This document shows, one piece after another, positions 26,076 through 35,892 of a DNA stretch of 64,000 nt. The DNA comes from Planctomycetota bacterium (GTDB taxonomy: Bacteria > Planctomycetota > UBA1135 > UBA2386): positions 1 to 64,000 of the forward strand of contig JADJPQ010000013.1 in the NCBI GenBank assembly GCA_016713175.1, given 5' to 3'. Both the position numbers and the translations under genes were made by a program. The notes under the pieces are model-generated. The model worked only from the letters and a program-made list of their open reading frames with translations. It did no database searches and was not told the origin of the DNA. Every line of letters begins with the position of its first letter. Position 1 is the stretch's first letter.

Positions 26076-27284
26076 ATGCCGGTCACCCACCGCGACATCG
26101 AAACCGCCGCCGCCGCCCTCGCCGGCCAGGTCGTCCGCACGCCGACGATCGCGTCACCGCGGCTGTCCGAACTGTTCGGCATGCCGCTGTTCTTCAAGCT
26201 CGAGAACCTGCAGTTCACCGGCTCGTTCAAGGACCGCGGCGCGTGCAACAAGCTGCTGCAGGTCCGCGCCGGCAACCAGGCGCCCAACGGCGTCGTCGCC
26301 GCCTCGGCCGGCAACCACGCGCAGGGCGTGGCCTACCACGCGCGGCGGCTCGGCATCGCCGCGACGATCGTGATGCCGCAGACGACGCCGTTCTCGAAGG
26401 CCGAACGCACCGAAGCGCTCGGCGCCACCGTCGTACTGCACGGCGAGTCGTTGAGCGAGGCCTACCAGCGTGCGCAAGAACTGGTGCAGGAGCGGCAACT
26501 GCTGTTCATCCATCCCTACGACGACGATGCGGTCATCGCCGGCCAGGGCACCGCGGCGGTCGAGATGCTGCAGGACCAGCCCGAACTCGACGTGCTGGTG
26601 GTGCCGATCGGCGGCGGCGGGCTCATTGCGGGCATGGCGACCTGGGCCCGGCACGTGCGGCCGCGGCTGCGGATCCTCGGCGTGCAGACCGAGTTCTGCC
26701 CGTCGATGGTCGCCGCAGTGCGCAACCAGCCGGCGCCGTCGCTGCGCACGCACACGCTGGCCGACGGCATCGCCGTCAAGCAGCCCGGTGAACGGACGCG
26801 CGCGATCATCGGCAAACTGGTGGACGATTTCGTTCTCGTCGACGAGACCGCGATCGAACACGCGGTGCAGGTGCTGGTGACCCAACAGAAGACCGTCACC
26901 GAGGGCGCCGGCGCCGCGGCGTTCGCCGCAGTGATGGCCAACCCGACGCGGTTCCACGGCCAGAAGGTCGGCGTCGTGCTCAGCGGTGGCAACATCGACC
27001 GGCGGATGCTGTCGACGGTGTTGTTGCGCGGCCTGGCGCGCGACGGCAAGGTCGCGCGGCTGCGCATCGAGATCACCGACCTGCCGGGCACGCTGTCGAA
27101 GGTGACCCGGATGATCGGTGCGACCGGCGCCGACATCATCGAGATCGAGCACGAACGACTGTTCTCGCCGTTGCCGCCGCGGCAGGCCGAACTCGATGTC
27201 GTGCTGGAGACCCGCGGCAAGTCGCACGTCGACCAGATCCTGCGCGACCTGCATGCCGCCGGTTTTCCGGCGCGCGCATTCTGA
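26076..27284 (+). CDS. ilvA: Threonine dehydratase (threonine ammonia-lyase) with ACT domain
   Basis: A 402-residue fold-type II PLP enzyme. FTGSFKDRGACNKLL carries the PLP Lys (Lys52), SAGNHAQGVAYHA is the substrate Asn/Ser loop, and GGGGLIAGMATWA binds the cofactor phosphate. The C-terminal 75 residues (RIEITDLPGTLSKVTRMI onwards) form one ACT regulatory domain. This is the shorter architecture shared by catabolic TdcB-like and some biosynthetic enzymes. It deaminates threonine (and serine) to 2-oxobutanoate, the first step to isoleucine. No other branched-chain genes are adjacent, so a biosynthetic versus catabolic role is not decided. Confidence 0.93.
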   Translation: MPVTHRDIETAAAALAGQVVRTPTIASPRLSELFGMPLFFKLENLQFTGSFKDRGACNKLLQVRAGNQAPNGVVAASAGNHAQGVAYHARRLGIAATIVMPQTTPFSKAERTEALGATVVLHGESLSEAYQRAQELVQERQLLFIHPYDDDAVIAGQGTAAVEMLQDQPELDVLVVPIGGGGLIAGMATWARHVRPRLRILGVQTEFCPSMVAAVRNQPAPSLRTHTLADGIAVKQPGERTRAIIGKLVDDFVLVDETAIEHAVQVLVTQQKTVTEGAGAAAFAAVMANPTRFHGQKVGVVLSGGNIDRRMLSTVLLRGLARDGKVARLRIEITDLPGTLSKVTRMIGATGADIIEIEHERLFSPLPPRQAELDVVLETRGKSHVDQILRDLHAAGFPARAF

Positions 27285-27287
27285 GGT

Positions 27288-28073
27288 TCAGCGACGGTTC
27301 AGGACGCCGTCGGCCGGCAGCGAGTCGACCGGAAACGGCTGGCGCAGCCATTCGCGCGGCAGCGCGTAGCGGGCAATGAACCCGGACACGCCGTACCACG
27401 GCGCACCGGTGAAATCGTTGGCGAACGTCGACAGCGGCGGCGCCACGGCGACTCGATGCGCCTGCTCGTCGATCCTGACCTTGCGGCCGTCGGCAACGAA
27501 CTCGCGGCACTGCGCGGTCAGCTGTTCGTCCAGGGCGGCACCGGTGTAGGCCTCGGCCCGCAGACGCGGACCAGCGCGCCGGCCATCGCTCAGCGCCAAC
27601 AGCACCCGTGGATCACCGCTGGTCCGCAGCACCCGATCGCGCATCTCGTCGAGCGTCCACCAATGGCCGCCGCAACGCGTCCGGATCGCCGCGCCGATGC
27701 CGGGCAGTTCATCCATGCTGGCCCGAGGCTGCCAGTGCAGCAGTCCGAACAGCAACGACGCGTTCCAGGCGTTGATCCAGTACGCGCGTTGTTCCTCCGG
27801 TGTGCCGAGCAGGTTCGGGTCGACCTCGGCCAGGCGATTCAGGTAACCGACGAGCAGCGCACGATCGGCGGCGAGACCCTGGTACTCGACGAGACCCTCG
27901 GCATCGACGTGGCGCCGCAACAGTGCATCGAAGGCGCCGTGATCGAAGATCGCTTCCGAGCGGATCGGTCCCGGCCCGGCATCCGGGTTGGTGCGCAACG
28001 TCGGGAGACCACAGCCCGCGACCGCCAGCGTCGACAACACCATCAGGAACGACCGCCGCCGATGCCTGCGCAT
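27288..28073 (-). CDS. DUF547 lipoprotein
   Basis: A 261-residue lipoprotein starting MRRHRRRSFLMVLSTLAVAG followed by the lipobox Cys. The mature part is a DUF547 domain: FDALLRRHVDAEGLVEYQGL, a long helix, AYWINAWNASLLFGLL (the YWINxYNA family core) and the WYGVSGFIARYALP C-terminus. DUF547 proteins are widespread secreted or lipid-anchored proteins of unknown enzymatic function, with a papain-like fold suspected. The stop lies 3 bases from the convergent threonine dehydratase stop. Confidence 0.88.
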   Translation of the reverse strand: MRRHRRRSFLMVLSTLAVAGCGLPTLRTNPDAGPGPIRSEAIFDHGAFDALLRRHVDAEGLVEYQGLAADRALLVGYLNRLAEVDPNLLGTPEEQRAYWINAWNASLLFGLLHWQPRASMDELPGIGAAIRTRCGGHWWTLDEMRDRVLRTSGDPRVLLALSDGRRAGPRLRAEAYTGAALDEQLTAQCREFVADGRKVRIDEQAHRVAVAPPLSTFANDFTGAPWYGVSGFIARYALPREWLRQPFPVDSLPADGVLNRR

Positions 28074-28151
28074 CCAGCCCACGATACCCGTGCTCTCGCG
28101 GCGAGCGACAGGCGTGCTCGCACCACGCCGATCCCGTAGCGTCACGCGCCG

Positions 28152-30323
28152 ATGGCACCTTCTCGGCCAGCCTTGGCTCTGATCGCCGCTCTGCAGGCGG
28201 CGTGGCGCCAGACCGCCGCCCAGATGCCGGCCGCTGCTGATCGCGACGAACGCGCGGCGCAGGCCGTGATCCGCGCCGCCCTCCGTTCGCGCCTCGAGCC
28301 ATGGCGCCGGCCGCCCGCAGGTGCACTGTTCGCCGACGAGACGTTGACGCCGCATGAACCTGCCGACGTTCCGGCGGCGCGCGCGGCGACGCTGTCGCAA
28401 CTCGCCGACGCCTGGCCGGCGCTGCTCGGTGCCGCACAAAGGAAACAGCAAGGGACCTGGTTCACCGACGAAGGCCTGGTGCAGCCGACCGTTGCCCGGA
28501 CGCTGGTGCCCCTGCTGCGCGAACGCGACCCGGCGACACTGCGCATCGTCGATCCGGCCGTTGGTGGTGGCCGCTTCCTGGCCGCGGCAGCGCGCCAACT
28601 GCGGGCAACAGGGCTCGACCCGATCGCCGCGGCCCGGTGCGTGCATGGTCGCGACCTCGATCCGACCGCCGCCGCGCTGGCCGCCTGGAGCATCTGGGAA
28701 GCGCTCGGCGACCGCGATCTGCCGATCGCGACGCTCGAAGCGAACGTGCAGGCGGGCGACGGCCTCGCACCATGGTCAGGCCCCGGCTTCCACGCCGTGC
28801 TCGGCAACCCGCCATGGGAAACGCTGCAGTGGCAACGTGCCGCCGGCGACCTGGCGGTCGGCGACCGCGCGCCCGAGCGACTGCAGGCCAGCCTGCAACG
28901 ACTGCGCGCTGCGTTCAAGCATCAGGGCTCCGGCAAGCTGTTCACCTATCGGCTGTTCGTCGAACAGGCCGTGCGTCTGCTGCACCCCGGCGGACGTCTG
29001 GGTCTGGTCGTGCCGGCGAGCCTGTGGTTCGATCAGCAGGCGGCACCGCTGCGGCGACTGCTGCTGGACGACTGCGCCTGGGAATGGCTGTTCGGCTTCG
29101 AGAACCGCCGCAAACTGTTCCCGATCGACAATCGCTACCGGTTCGGGGTGATCGTGGCCACCAAGGGCGGACGCACCAGCGACATCCGCACGGCCTTCGG
29201 TCGGCTCGACGTCGACGAGTGGCAGCAGGAGTTGCCGCCACATCAGGTGATGCGCCGCGACGACATCCTGGCGCTCAGCCCTGCGCACGCGACGTTCGTC
29301 GAGACCGATCGCGCCGAGGACTTCGAACTGCTGTGTCGATTGACACAGCGCGGGCAACCGTTGCTGGGTAGCGGCGGCCTTTGCACCTGGCGGCAGGGCG
29401 ACTGCAACATGACCACCGACCTGCCCTGCTTCCAACGCCGCACCGACGCGGAGGCCGCCGGGTGGCAGCGCGGCGGTGACGGCACCTGGCAGCACGACCG
29501 GCATCGCCATCGCCTGCTGCCGTTGTGGCAAGGCACGATGATCGGAGAACTGCAACCGAATGCCGCCGCGCATGCGCTCGGCGCCGGCCGCAGCGCGACG
29601 TGGGTGCCGCCGCAACCGGCAGACCAGGTGACCCCGCAGTTCCTGATCGCAGCACACGACGTCGATCTCGCGGACGATCCGGCGCGCCTGGTGCTGCGCG
29701 CTCTGTCCAACGCCACCAACGAACGCACGGCGATCGCGGCCCTGCTGCCGAACGTTCCCTGCGGCAACTCGTTGGGAGTCCTGCGGCCGCGACCCGATGC
29801 CGGGCCGCCGCTGCTGGTCCGTGCGTTCGTCGCCGGCGTGCTGTCCTCGTTGCTGTTCGATTGGACGCTGCGGCAACGGCTCGGCGGCACCAACCTGAAC
29901 GCGTTCGTGCTCACCGACACACGGCTGCCGATCGTGGACGAGTCAACGCGGATCGACGTCGCGCGACTGGCGCTGCGATTGTCGGCACTGCTGCCTGTCC
30001 AGGACGCCGCTTGGCAGCAGGCACGGGACGAAGGCTGGTTGCCAGGCGATTGGCACCGGATCTCGCATGCGCTGGTCGAGCCGGTGGCGCGCCGTGACGC
30101 GAAGGTGGCGCTCGACATCCTGGTGGCAAGGGCCTGGGGCGCCCTGCCCGTCGATCTCCGGCGACTGACCGCCGACTGCGCCTTGCCATGCCAGGTCCTC
30201 GCCGACCGCCGGCGCACGCAACGACTGGAGCCGAAGGGCTTCTGGCGGGTCGACCGGCAACTGCCGCCGGCCGAGCGCCGCACGATCCGGGCCGCTGCCG
30301 AGTTCTCTGCCGCCTTCCGGTGA
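28152..30323 (+). CDS. N6-adenine DNA methyltransferase-like protein (Eco57I/PglX-type fold), orphan
   Basis: A 723-residue protein with class I DNA adenine methyltransferase motifs. Motif I is IVDPAVGGGRFL (canonical DPACGSG, here with Val for Cys and Gly for Ser). Motif IV is VLGNPPWETL, the NPPW catalytic loop. Further hallmarks of Type IIG/Eco57I-like enzymes are GGRLGLVVPASLWFDQQAAP, the FENRRKLFPIDNRYRFGVIV segment, and a long target-recognition-like C-terminal part. No PD-(D/E)xK or HNH nuclease, helicase or BREX/DISARM partner is seen next to it. It could be an orphan modification enzyme, a solitary restriction-modification protein, or act on another substrate. Start ATG chosen from the position just after the divergent DUF547 gene. 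Confidence 0.75.
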   Translation: MAPSRPALALIAALQAAWRQTAAQMPAAADRDERAAQAVIRAALRSRLEPWRRPPAGALFADETLTPHEPADVPAARAATLSQLADAWPALLGAAQRKQQGTWFTDEGLVQPTVARTLVPLLRERDPATLRIVDPAVGGGRFLAAAARQLRATGLDPIAAARCVHGRDLDPTAAALAAWSIWEALGDRDLPIATLEANVQAGDGLAPWSGPGFHAVLGNPPWETLQWQRAAGDLAVGDRAPERLQASLQRLRAAFKHQGSGKLFTYRLFVEQAVRLLHPGGRLGLVVPASLWFDQQAAPLRRLLLDDCAWEWLFGFENRRKLFPIDNRYRFGVIVATKGGRTSDIRTAFGRLDVDEWQQELPPHQVMRRDDILALSPAHATFVETDRAEDFELLCRLTQRGQPLLGSGGLCTWRQGDCNMTTDLPCFQRRTDAEAAGWQRGGDGTWQHDRHRHRLLPLWQGTMIGELQPNAAAHALGAGRSATWVPPQPADQVTPQFLIAAHDVDLADDPARLVLRALSNATNERTAIAALLPNVPCGNSLGVLRPRPDAGPPLLVRAFVAGVLSSLLFDWTLRQRLGGTNLNAFVLTDTRLPIVDESTRIDVARLALRLSALLPVQDAAWQQARDEGWLPGDWHRISHALVEPVARRDAKVALDILVARAWGALPVDLRRLTADCALPCQVLADRRRTQRLEPKGFWRVDRQLPPAERRTIRAAAEFSAAFR

Positions 30324-30370
30324 CGGACAAGAACGCCGCCGCGCGTTCTGGATGGCACGGAGAAACCGAC

Positions 30371-31612
30371 ATGAAACTGCATGAATCGTTGCTGTGGGAA
30401 GTGGTTCTGCTCACGTGGATCGCGCCGGCGATGGCGCAGGGCGTGTCCGGCGAGGGGCCCGAGCCGAATGGGTTGGCGGGCAACCCGACCGGGATCACCG
30501 TCGGCGCGCAGGCCGACGGACTGATCGGGGCGGCGACCGACGACGACGCCTACACGGTCAAGCTCGACCAGGTCACGCGGCTGATCGCGTGGACCGGCCC
30601 CGGACGCACCAAGCCGATGCGGGACACGATCCTGGAACTCTGCAGCGCCAACGGACAGGTGCTGCAGGTCGCCGACGACACGCCAGGACGCGGCGCGTTC
30701 TCGGCCATCGACCGTGTGCTGATGCCCGGCATCTGGCACCTGGTCGTGCGCGGTGCGAATGGCGACAAGGGCAACTACTCGCTCGAGGTTCGCGCCGACG
30801 CGGTGCCGCCATGGCTGCAGGAAGGCGCCGAGCCGAACGGCGACCCGGCTGGCGGCAGCCGCCCGACGCCGATCGCTGTCGACATGTTCGTCGAAGGCAC
30901 CATCGGCAAGGTCGGTGACAGCGACTGGTTCGAGCTGTCGCTGAGCGTGCCGCAGTTGCTGCGCTTTTGGACCGGACCGGGCTACGGCGCGCCACTGCAC
31001 GATCCGTTGCTGCGGCTGTGGCACCAGCCCGGTGGTGGCGGCGCCGCGGTCGTGATCGCGACGGATGACAACGGCGGCGGCGGACTGCAGGCGCAGGTGC
31101 TGTGCAAGATGCAGGGCGGTCGCTACTTCGTCGAGGTCATCGATTCTGGCCTCGGCACCGGCACCTACCGCCTGAAGGTCGACAGCGTCGCCATGGTCGA
31201 AATCGACCATGCCGGCTGCAAAGGCAGCGCGGGTCGACCGGAGCTCGACGTCCGCCGCAACGCGGCGGGCGAGGCGATGGAACTTCCGATCCTGGGGTCG
31301 ACGTTCGTGCTCGACGGCACGAACGTCCCGGCTGGTGCACCGGTCATGCGCGTGGTCGGACTGCCGGAGCCGCTGTTCGCCATGGCGCTGGACCCATCGC
31401 GATCCTGCGTTGCCACGGTCGCGCCGATCCTGGCCGACTTCGCGATCGCGAGCCCTGCAGGGAACCACGCCGTGGCACTGCCCCTGCCACAGGACCTGCG
31501 GCTCCGCGGCGTGATGATCGCGACCCAGGCGATCGTACTGGATCCGGCGGCCAACCCGGCAGGTCTGGCGGTCTCCAACCGCCTGCTCGCGCACATCGGT
31601 TCGACCTGGTAG
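30371..31612 (+). CDS. Secreted protein with two PPC-type domains and planctomycete C-terminal domain
   Basis: A 413-residue secreted protein; the start MKLHESLLWEVVLLTWIAPA has a good Shine-Dalgarno (GGAG at 30359-30362, 8 bases before ATG). Two beta-sandwich repeats follow, of pre-peptidase C-terminal type: DGLIGAATDDDAYTVKL to GNYSLEV, and EGTIGKVGDSDWFELSL to GTYRLKV. Each begins with a short acidic loop that may bind calcium. The last 120 residues start with HAGCKGSAGRPELDV and end with IVLDPAANPAGLAVSNRL, the same kind of C-terminal domain as in the protein at 42042. No catalytic domain was seen; a surface adhesion or matrix role is possible. Confidence 0.75.
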   Translation: MKLHESLLWEVVLLTWIAPAMAQGVSGEGPEPNGLAGNPTGITVGAQADGLIGAATDDDAYTVKLDQVTRLIAWTGPGRTKPMRDTILELCSANGQVLQVADDTPGRGAFSAIDRVLMPGIWHLVVRGANGDKGNYSLEVRADAVPPWLQEGAEPNGDPAGGSRPTPIAVDMFVEGTIGKVGDSDWFELSLSVPQLLRFWTGPGYGAPLHDPLLRLWHQPGGGGAAVVIATDDNGGGGLQAQVLCKMQGGRYFVEVIDSGLGTGTYRLKVDSVAMVEIDHAGCKGSAGRPELDVRRNAAGEAMELPILGSTFVLDGTNVPAGAPVMRVVGLPEPLFAMALDPSRSCVATVAPILADFAIASPAGNHAVALPLPQDLRLRGVMIATQAIVLDPAANPAGLAVSNRLLAHIGSTW

Positions 31613-31654
31613 CGCGAGCCCGACGTTCCCCCAGTCGAGTGCTCGGTCGAGTGA

Positions 31655-31903
31655 TCAGCCGAGCAACAGCCAGAGGCGCAGGGCGAGCGCGTGCGGCGTC
31701 TCGAATCGCGCCCTGGCCTCCGGATCGCGCGCCAGCACGAACGCCGCCAGCGTGCGGACCTGCGCCGGCTCCTGACGCAGGCGAGCCACGAACGGATGGT
31801 CGGCGGCCATCATCGCTTCCAACTCGGTCAACTGCAGCGGTCGCGGTCGGATGACCTGCGGCAACGCGGCAAGCGCCGCGGATTCATTCGGTTTCATCGG
31901 CAT
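31655..31903 (-). CDS. Small hypothetical protein
   Basis: An 82-residue protein starting MPMKPNESAALAALPQ; a second ATG two codons on is equally good. It is rich in Ala, Leu and Arg and would be all-helical (LTELEAMMAADHPFVARLRQ). It has no signal peptide, Cys or metal motif. It lies in the 400 bases between two secreted-protein genes and has codon choice like its neighbours (high GC at third positions). No family recognised. Confidence 0.5.
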   Translation of the reverse strand: MPMKPNESAALAALPQVIRPRPLQLTELEAMMAADHPFVARLRQEPAQVRTLAAFVLARDPEARARFETPHALALRLWLLLG

Positions 31904-32010
31904 CAACGACCGGCACCCGAACGGGCACCCGGACTGACGGTGGACGAACCAACACGACGACTATTCCGTGGTCGCAGCCGCGATCGGGCGGGAACGGTGG
32001 ACCGCAGTCG

Positions 32011-35000
32011 TCACTTCTTCGTGTCGCGCGCTGCCAGTTCGGCGCTGACATCGACGTCCCACTCGACGGTTTCGCCGTCCCGCAGCGTCCTGGTGATCCG
32101 CAGCTCGGGCTTGCCTGGCTCGGTGATGATCGCCGTGTAGGTGTCGGGTGGCACGCTGCCGAATTCGTACCAGCCCGAGTCCTCGACCTGGTCGCGACTG
32201 CCCATCAGCCGCCGCATCACCGTCAGCGAACTCATCTTGTTGACCACCGGCTTGCCCTGACCGTCGAGCAACGACAGCTGCGCGAACGGGATCTTCTGCC
32301 GATCGACGTTGGTGGCGCGCAGCTTCAGCGTCGCGCCGCGAACGATCGTCAACGTCACGTCGGCAACGGCGTCTTCGAGCACGCGGATGTCACTGGCCTT
32401 GCCGGCCTGCAGCGCCTCGGTGTCGACCCGCAGGTCGTAGCTGCCCGGGGTCAGACCCGGGATCTCGAAGCGACCATCGGCGCCGCTGGTGATCGGCCGC
32501 GATTGGCTGCCGAGCAGATCGAGCAGCGGATTGCTCTTCTGCCGGCGCTTTGGCGCCGACGTCTCGGCCCAGACGATGTTGGCGCCGGCGACCGCGACGC
32601 CGGAACCATCCACGACGATGCCGGTGATGCGTCCCGCCAGTGGTACCGTGACGACCAGACCCTCGAGCGGCGTGACACCATCGACCAGGAGACCGGCCAG
32701 GGAACCCTCGCCGTAGCGATTGGCGTTGCCGCCACCGTTGCTGCCATCGCCGCCGCGACGCCGCCCGCCGGGTCCGCTCATCCGGCTGCCGGCCGTCAGC
32801 CGGTAGTTGCCGGCGGCGACGCTCTTCAGCCGGAACTCGCCGTTGTCGTCGGTCCGCGCCTGCGCCAGACCGTTCTGCGCGATCAACCCGAGCAATCCGT
32901 CCGCCGAGGCCAGCGCCCCGTCTTCGGAACCGAGGGTCACAGAGATCCCGGCGACCGGGTTGCCGCGCGAATCGAGCACCCGCCCCGCCACTTCACTGGT
33001 CGGCAGCGCGATGTCGAACAGATAGTCGTTCACGCCCTCGGGCACTTCGATCTCGAACGTCGTCTGGATCGGCCGGCCGCGGAAGCGCGTGACCTGCGCC
33101 ACGTACCCGCCCGGCTTGATGCCGATCAGCTCGTAGCGACCGTCGTCGCCGGCGGCGTTGGCGCGCACGCCCATGCCGAACAGCCCTTCACGGTCGGTGC
33201 CGAGCAAGGTGACCAGCGCCCGCGGCACAGGCGAGCCACCCTCGCGGACGACGCCGTGCACGCGCACGCCATCCTCGCCTTCGTCGTGGATGTCGAGTCG
33301 CGTGAACTTGCCCTGCCGGACGGTGACCGTCTTCAGGCGCATGTTGCTCATCAGCTCGAGGCCGATGTTGTCGGCGCGTTCGTCCATCCGCGACTTGAAC
33401 ACCACGTACTGCCCCGGCGGCAGACCGTCGATCCGATAGAAGCCCGCCCGATCCGTGGTGCAACTCTTGAACGCACCGGCCTGGATGCTGACGGCGACGA
33501 TCAGCGCATCCGCCAACGGCCGCATGCCGATGCCGGTCAGCGTGCCTTCGACGCCACCACCGGCGTCCAGCCGGATCTCGACGTTCTGCGGCGGCATGCC
33601 GGCCTGGATCTCGACGTCCTTCGCCGACGCCTTGGCCATGTCCGGGTGACGCGCCGTGAAGCGGAACTTGCCGGTCTCCAGCGCGCCGATGGTGAACCTG
33701 CCCTGACTGTCGGTGACGACACTGCGCCGGCCGGTCGCCGACGACAGCGCCAGGAAATCCATGTCCTCGGGATCGAAGTCGACCTGGAACATGCCGTTGC
33801 CGCGTCGCTGTTCGCGCTGCTTGTAGGCGGTGACCTGCGCGTCGCTGACCGGGCGGCCGGTGGCGCCGTCGATGACGATGCCGGAGACGGCGATGCCGGG
33901 CTGGATCGTGAACATCAGTTCGGCACTGGTCTGGCCCGGCTGCAGGTCGATCTCCTGCGACTCCGGATCGAGGAAGCCATCGGCACGGACGCGCACCCGC
34001 ACGCGGCCCGGCGGGATGCCGGTCAGTTCGAACGTGCCGGTCTCGCTGGCGATCTCGCGCCAGTTGCCGTCCATCCCGCGGTCCATCATCGTCTGGCCTT
34101 CGGGCAACTGCATCGTGCCGTTGCCGCGATTGCCGCCGCGGCCGCGCCCCATCCGCATCTGGAAGCCCGGTTGCTCATCGTCACGAACCCAGGTCGCGCC
34201 GCTGTCGCCATCGCGCGACTGCTGGCGATCTCGCCGACCGCGGCCACCGGCCTCGGCGGTGGCACCGCCATCGGCGACGGCCTTGGCGTCTTCGGGCTTG
34301 GGAATCGGCTGCGAACGCGTGTCGACACGGAACCGCGGCAGCGGCGACGCATCGGCCAGCACGACCTTGCCGCGGATCGTCACGCCGCGCTGGATCTGGA
34401 TCTCGAGGTCCTTCTCGTCCAATCGGACCCCCATCCGCATCGCCGTCGTGTAGCCGGACTTGCTGGCCTGCACGACCAGCCGTTCGCCGGTCAGACCCTT
34501 GGCGACGAACTTGCCGTCGGCATCCGTGGTCGCCTGCACGCGGCGGATCTTCAGCGCCATCTTCAAGAACTGCGGATCGTCCGGACGCTCGAACGGCCGC
34601 AGTTCGACCTGCGCATTGGCCACGGGCTTCGTCTCGTCGTCGACGACGCGGCCGGCAATCGTCGCACCCTCACCGAGTCGCAACTCGACGTCGTCGTAGA
34701 CGCCGCCATCGACGACCGCCAGTTCGACGATGTTGCTCGGCGCCAGTTGGTTGGCCGCCGCGATGAACGCCACACGACCGGCAGCGACGTGTTCGATCCG
34801 GAACCGGCCCTCGCCATCGGTCGTGATCGGCTCGGTGCGCCCATCGGCCGAGAACAGCACGCGACTCAGATCCAGATAGACCATCGCGACGTTGGCGCCG
34901 GCGAGCGGCTGGCCATCGCCATCCAGCACGCGGCCCGCGACCGTCGCCCCCGCCTGGCCGCGCAGCACCACTTCGCTGACCTGCGCGGCGCGCACCTCGA

Positions 35001-35802
35001 CGCCGAATTGTTCGGCCAACGCGATCGTCGGACTCGACGCCGACACGGCGTAGCCCGAACCGGTCGGCACTCCGGGCAGATCGAAGCGACCCTGCGCATC
35101 GGTCACCGTGTCGAGCCAGCGGTACTTGCGTTCGGTCAATTGGCCGAGGAACGCGTTGATGCCCGGCCGCAAGCTGACGTGCGCGCCAGCCACCGGGCCA
35201 CCATCGGCGCCGAGCACGACGCCACGGACGCGACCGCCAGGGCTGGCCCGCAATTCGATGCCCTCGACGATCTCACCCCGCGCCAGGCGCGCGGTGCCCG
35301 GCGTGCGGACGTACCAGCCGTCGCTGCGACCATCCAGGAACACGCGCCCCGGCTTCAGGCCGCGGATCTCGAACGTACCGTCGGCCTGACTGATGGCCCG
35401 GCCGAGTTCGGCCCGTTCGGGGGTCGAATCGACGAACATGCCGTCGCGGAACATGCCGCGGAAGCGTTGGATCAACGGCTCGAACGACGGCTCGTCCTTG
35501 ACCGCAATCACCTCGACGCCGGCCAGGGGTTGCCGTGTCACCGCATCGATCACGATGCCACGAACGCCGGTGTCGGCATACATGCCAGGCGCTTGCTGGC
35601 GTTCGTTGCCGCCGTTGGCCGCCGCGGTCGCGACCGCGGCCTCGGCGAGCTGCCCCTGCTCGGTCGCTGGCACCCCATTGGACGACCCGGTGGCCGTGCC
35701 GGCACCTGGCACCACGCCCGGATCCCGATTCCAGAACAGCAGCAGCGCACCGCCGGCCAGGATGAACAGCAGGACGAGGACGACGATACTGCGTTGGGAC
35801 AT
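32011..35802 (-). CDS. Membrane-anchored protein with about ten carboxypeptidase-regulatory-like repeats
   Basis: A 1263-residue protein with an N-terminal membrane anchor (VVLVLLFILAGGALLLFW, residues 7-24) and no cleavage site, so it is probably tethered with the rest outside. About ten tandem beta-sandwich units follow. Each starts with a strand like ATVAGRVLDGDGQPLAGANV and ends with an FxIxGLxPGxY-type strand (FEIPGLTPGSYDLRV, FRIEHVAAGRVAF). This is the CarboxypepD_reg / Cna-B-like fold. A Gly/Arg/Asn-rich linker sits near residues 535-575. No peptidase domain is attached. Such proteins are common on planctomycete cells with unknown ligands. The gene lies 90 bases upstream of nothing coding on its strand except the histidine kinase start side. 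Confidence 0.85.
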   Translation of the reverse strand: MSQRSIVVLVLLFILAGGALLLFWNRDPGVVPGAGTATGSSNGVPATEQGQLAEAAVATAAANGGNERQQAPGMYADTGVRGIVIDAVTRQPLAGVEVIAVKDEPSFEPLIQRFRGMFRDGMFVDSTPERAELGRAISQADGTFEIRGLKPGRVFLDGRSDGWYVRTPGTARLARGEIVEGIELRASPGGRVRGVVLGADGGPVAGAHVSLRPGINAFLGQLTERKYRWLDTVTDAQGRFDLPGVPTGSGYAVSASSPTIALAEQFGVEVRAAQVSEVVLRGQAGATVAGRVLDGDGQPLAGANVAMVYLDLSRVLFSADGRTEPITTDGEGRFRIEHVAAGRVAFIAAANQLAPSNIVELAVVDGGVYDDVELRLGEGATIAGRVVDDETKPVANAQVELRPFERPDDPQFLKMALKIRRVQATTDADGKFVAKGLTGERLVVQASKSGYTTAMRMGVRLDEKDLEIQIQRGVTIRGKVVLADASPLPRFRVDTRSQPIPKPEDAKAVADGGATAEAGGRGRRDRQQSRDGDSGATWVRDDEQPGFQMRMGRGRGGNRGNGTMQLPEGQTMMDRGMDGNWREIASETGTFELTGIPPGRVRVRVRADGFLDPESQEIDLQPGQTSAELMFTIQPGIAVSGIVIDGATGRPVSDAQVTAYKQREQRRGNGMFQVDFDPEDMDFLALSSATGRRSVVTDSQGRFTIGALETGKFRFTARHPDMAKASAKDVEIQAGMPPQNVEIRLDAGGGVEGTLTGIGMRPLADALIVAVSIQAGAFKSCTTDRAGFYRIDGLPPGQYVVFKSRMDERADNIGLELMSNMRLKTVTVRQGKFTRLDIHDEGEDGVRVHGVVREGGSPVPRALVTLLGTDREGLFGMGVRANAAGDDGRYELIGIKPGGYVAQVTRFRGRPIQTTFEIEVPEGVNDYLFDIALPTSEVAGRVLDSRGNPVAGISVTLGSEDGALASADGLLGLIAQNGLAQARTDDNGEFRLKSVAAGNYRLTAGSRMSGPGGRRRGGDGSNGGGNANRYGEGSLAGLLVDGVTPLEGLVVTVPLAGRITGIVVDGSGVAVAGANIVWAETSAPKRRQKSNPLLDLLGSQSRPITSGADGRFEIPGLTPGSYDLRVDTEALQAGKASDIRVLEDAVADVTLTIVRGATLKLRATNVDRQKIPFAQLSLLDGQGKPVVNKMSSLTVMRRLMGSRDQVEDSGWYEFGSVPPDTYTAIITEPGKPELRITRTLRDGETVEWDVDVSAELAARDTKK

Positions 35803-35892
35803 TTCAGGCGGAGCGAGGCGGGTCGCTGACGGTTGGCGCCATGTGGCCGCACGGGGACATTCCGCTGTCGACGCGTTCGCCAGGGGGTTGGT

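Noticed and set aside
32503..35829. Very long plus-strand open frame (over 1100 codons) opposite the regulatory-repeat protein
   Set aside because: It is rich in Arg, His and Gln and lacks any domain pattern. The minus-strand frame has a membrane anchor and ten clear repeats. Long antisense frames are expected at this GC content.
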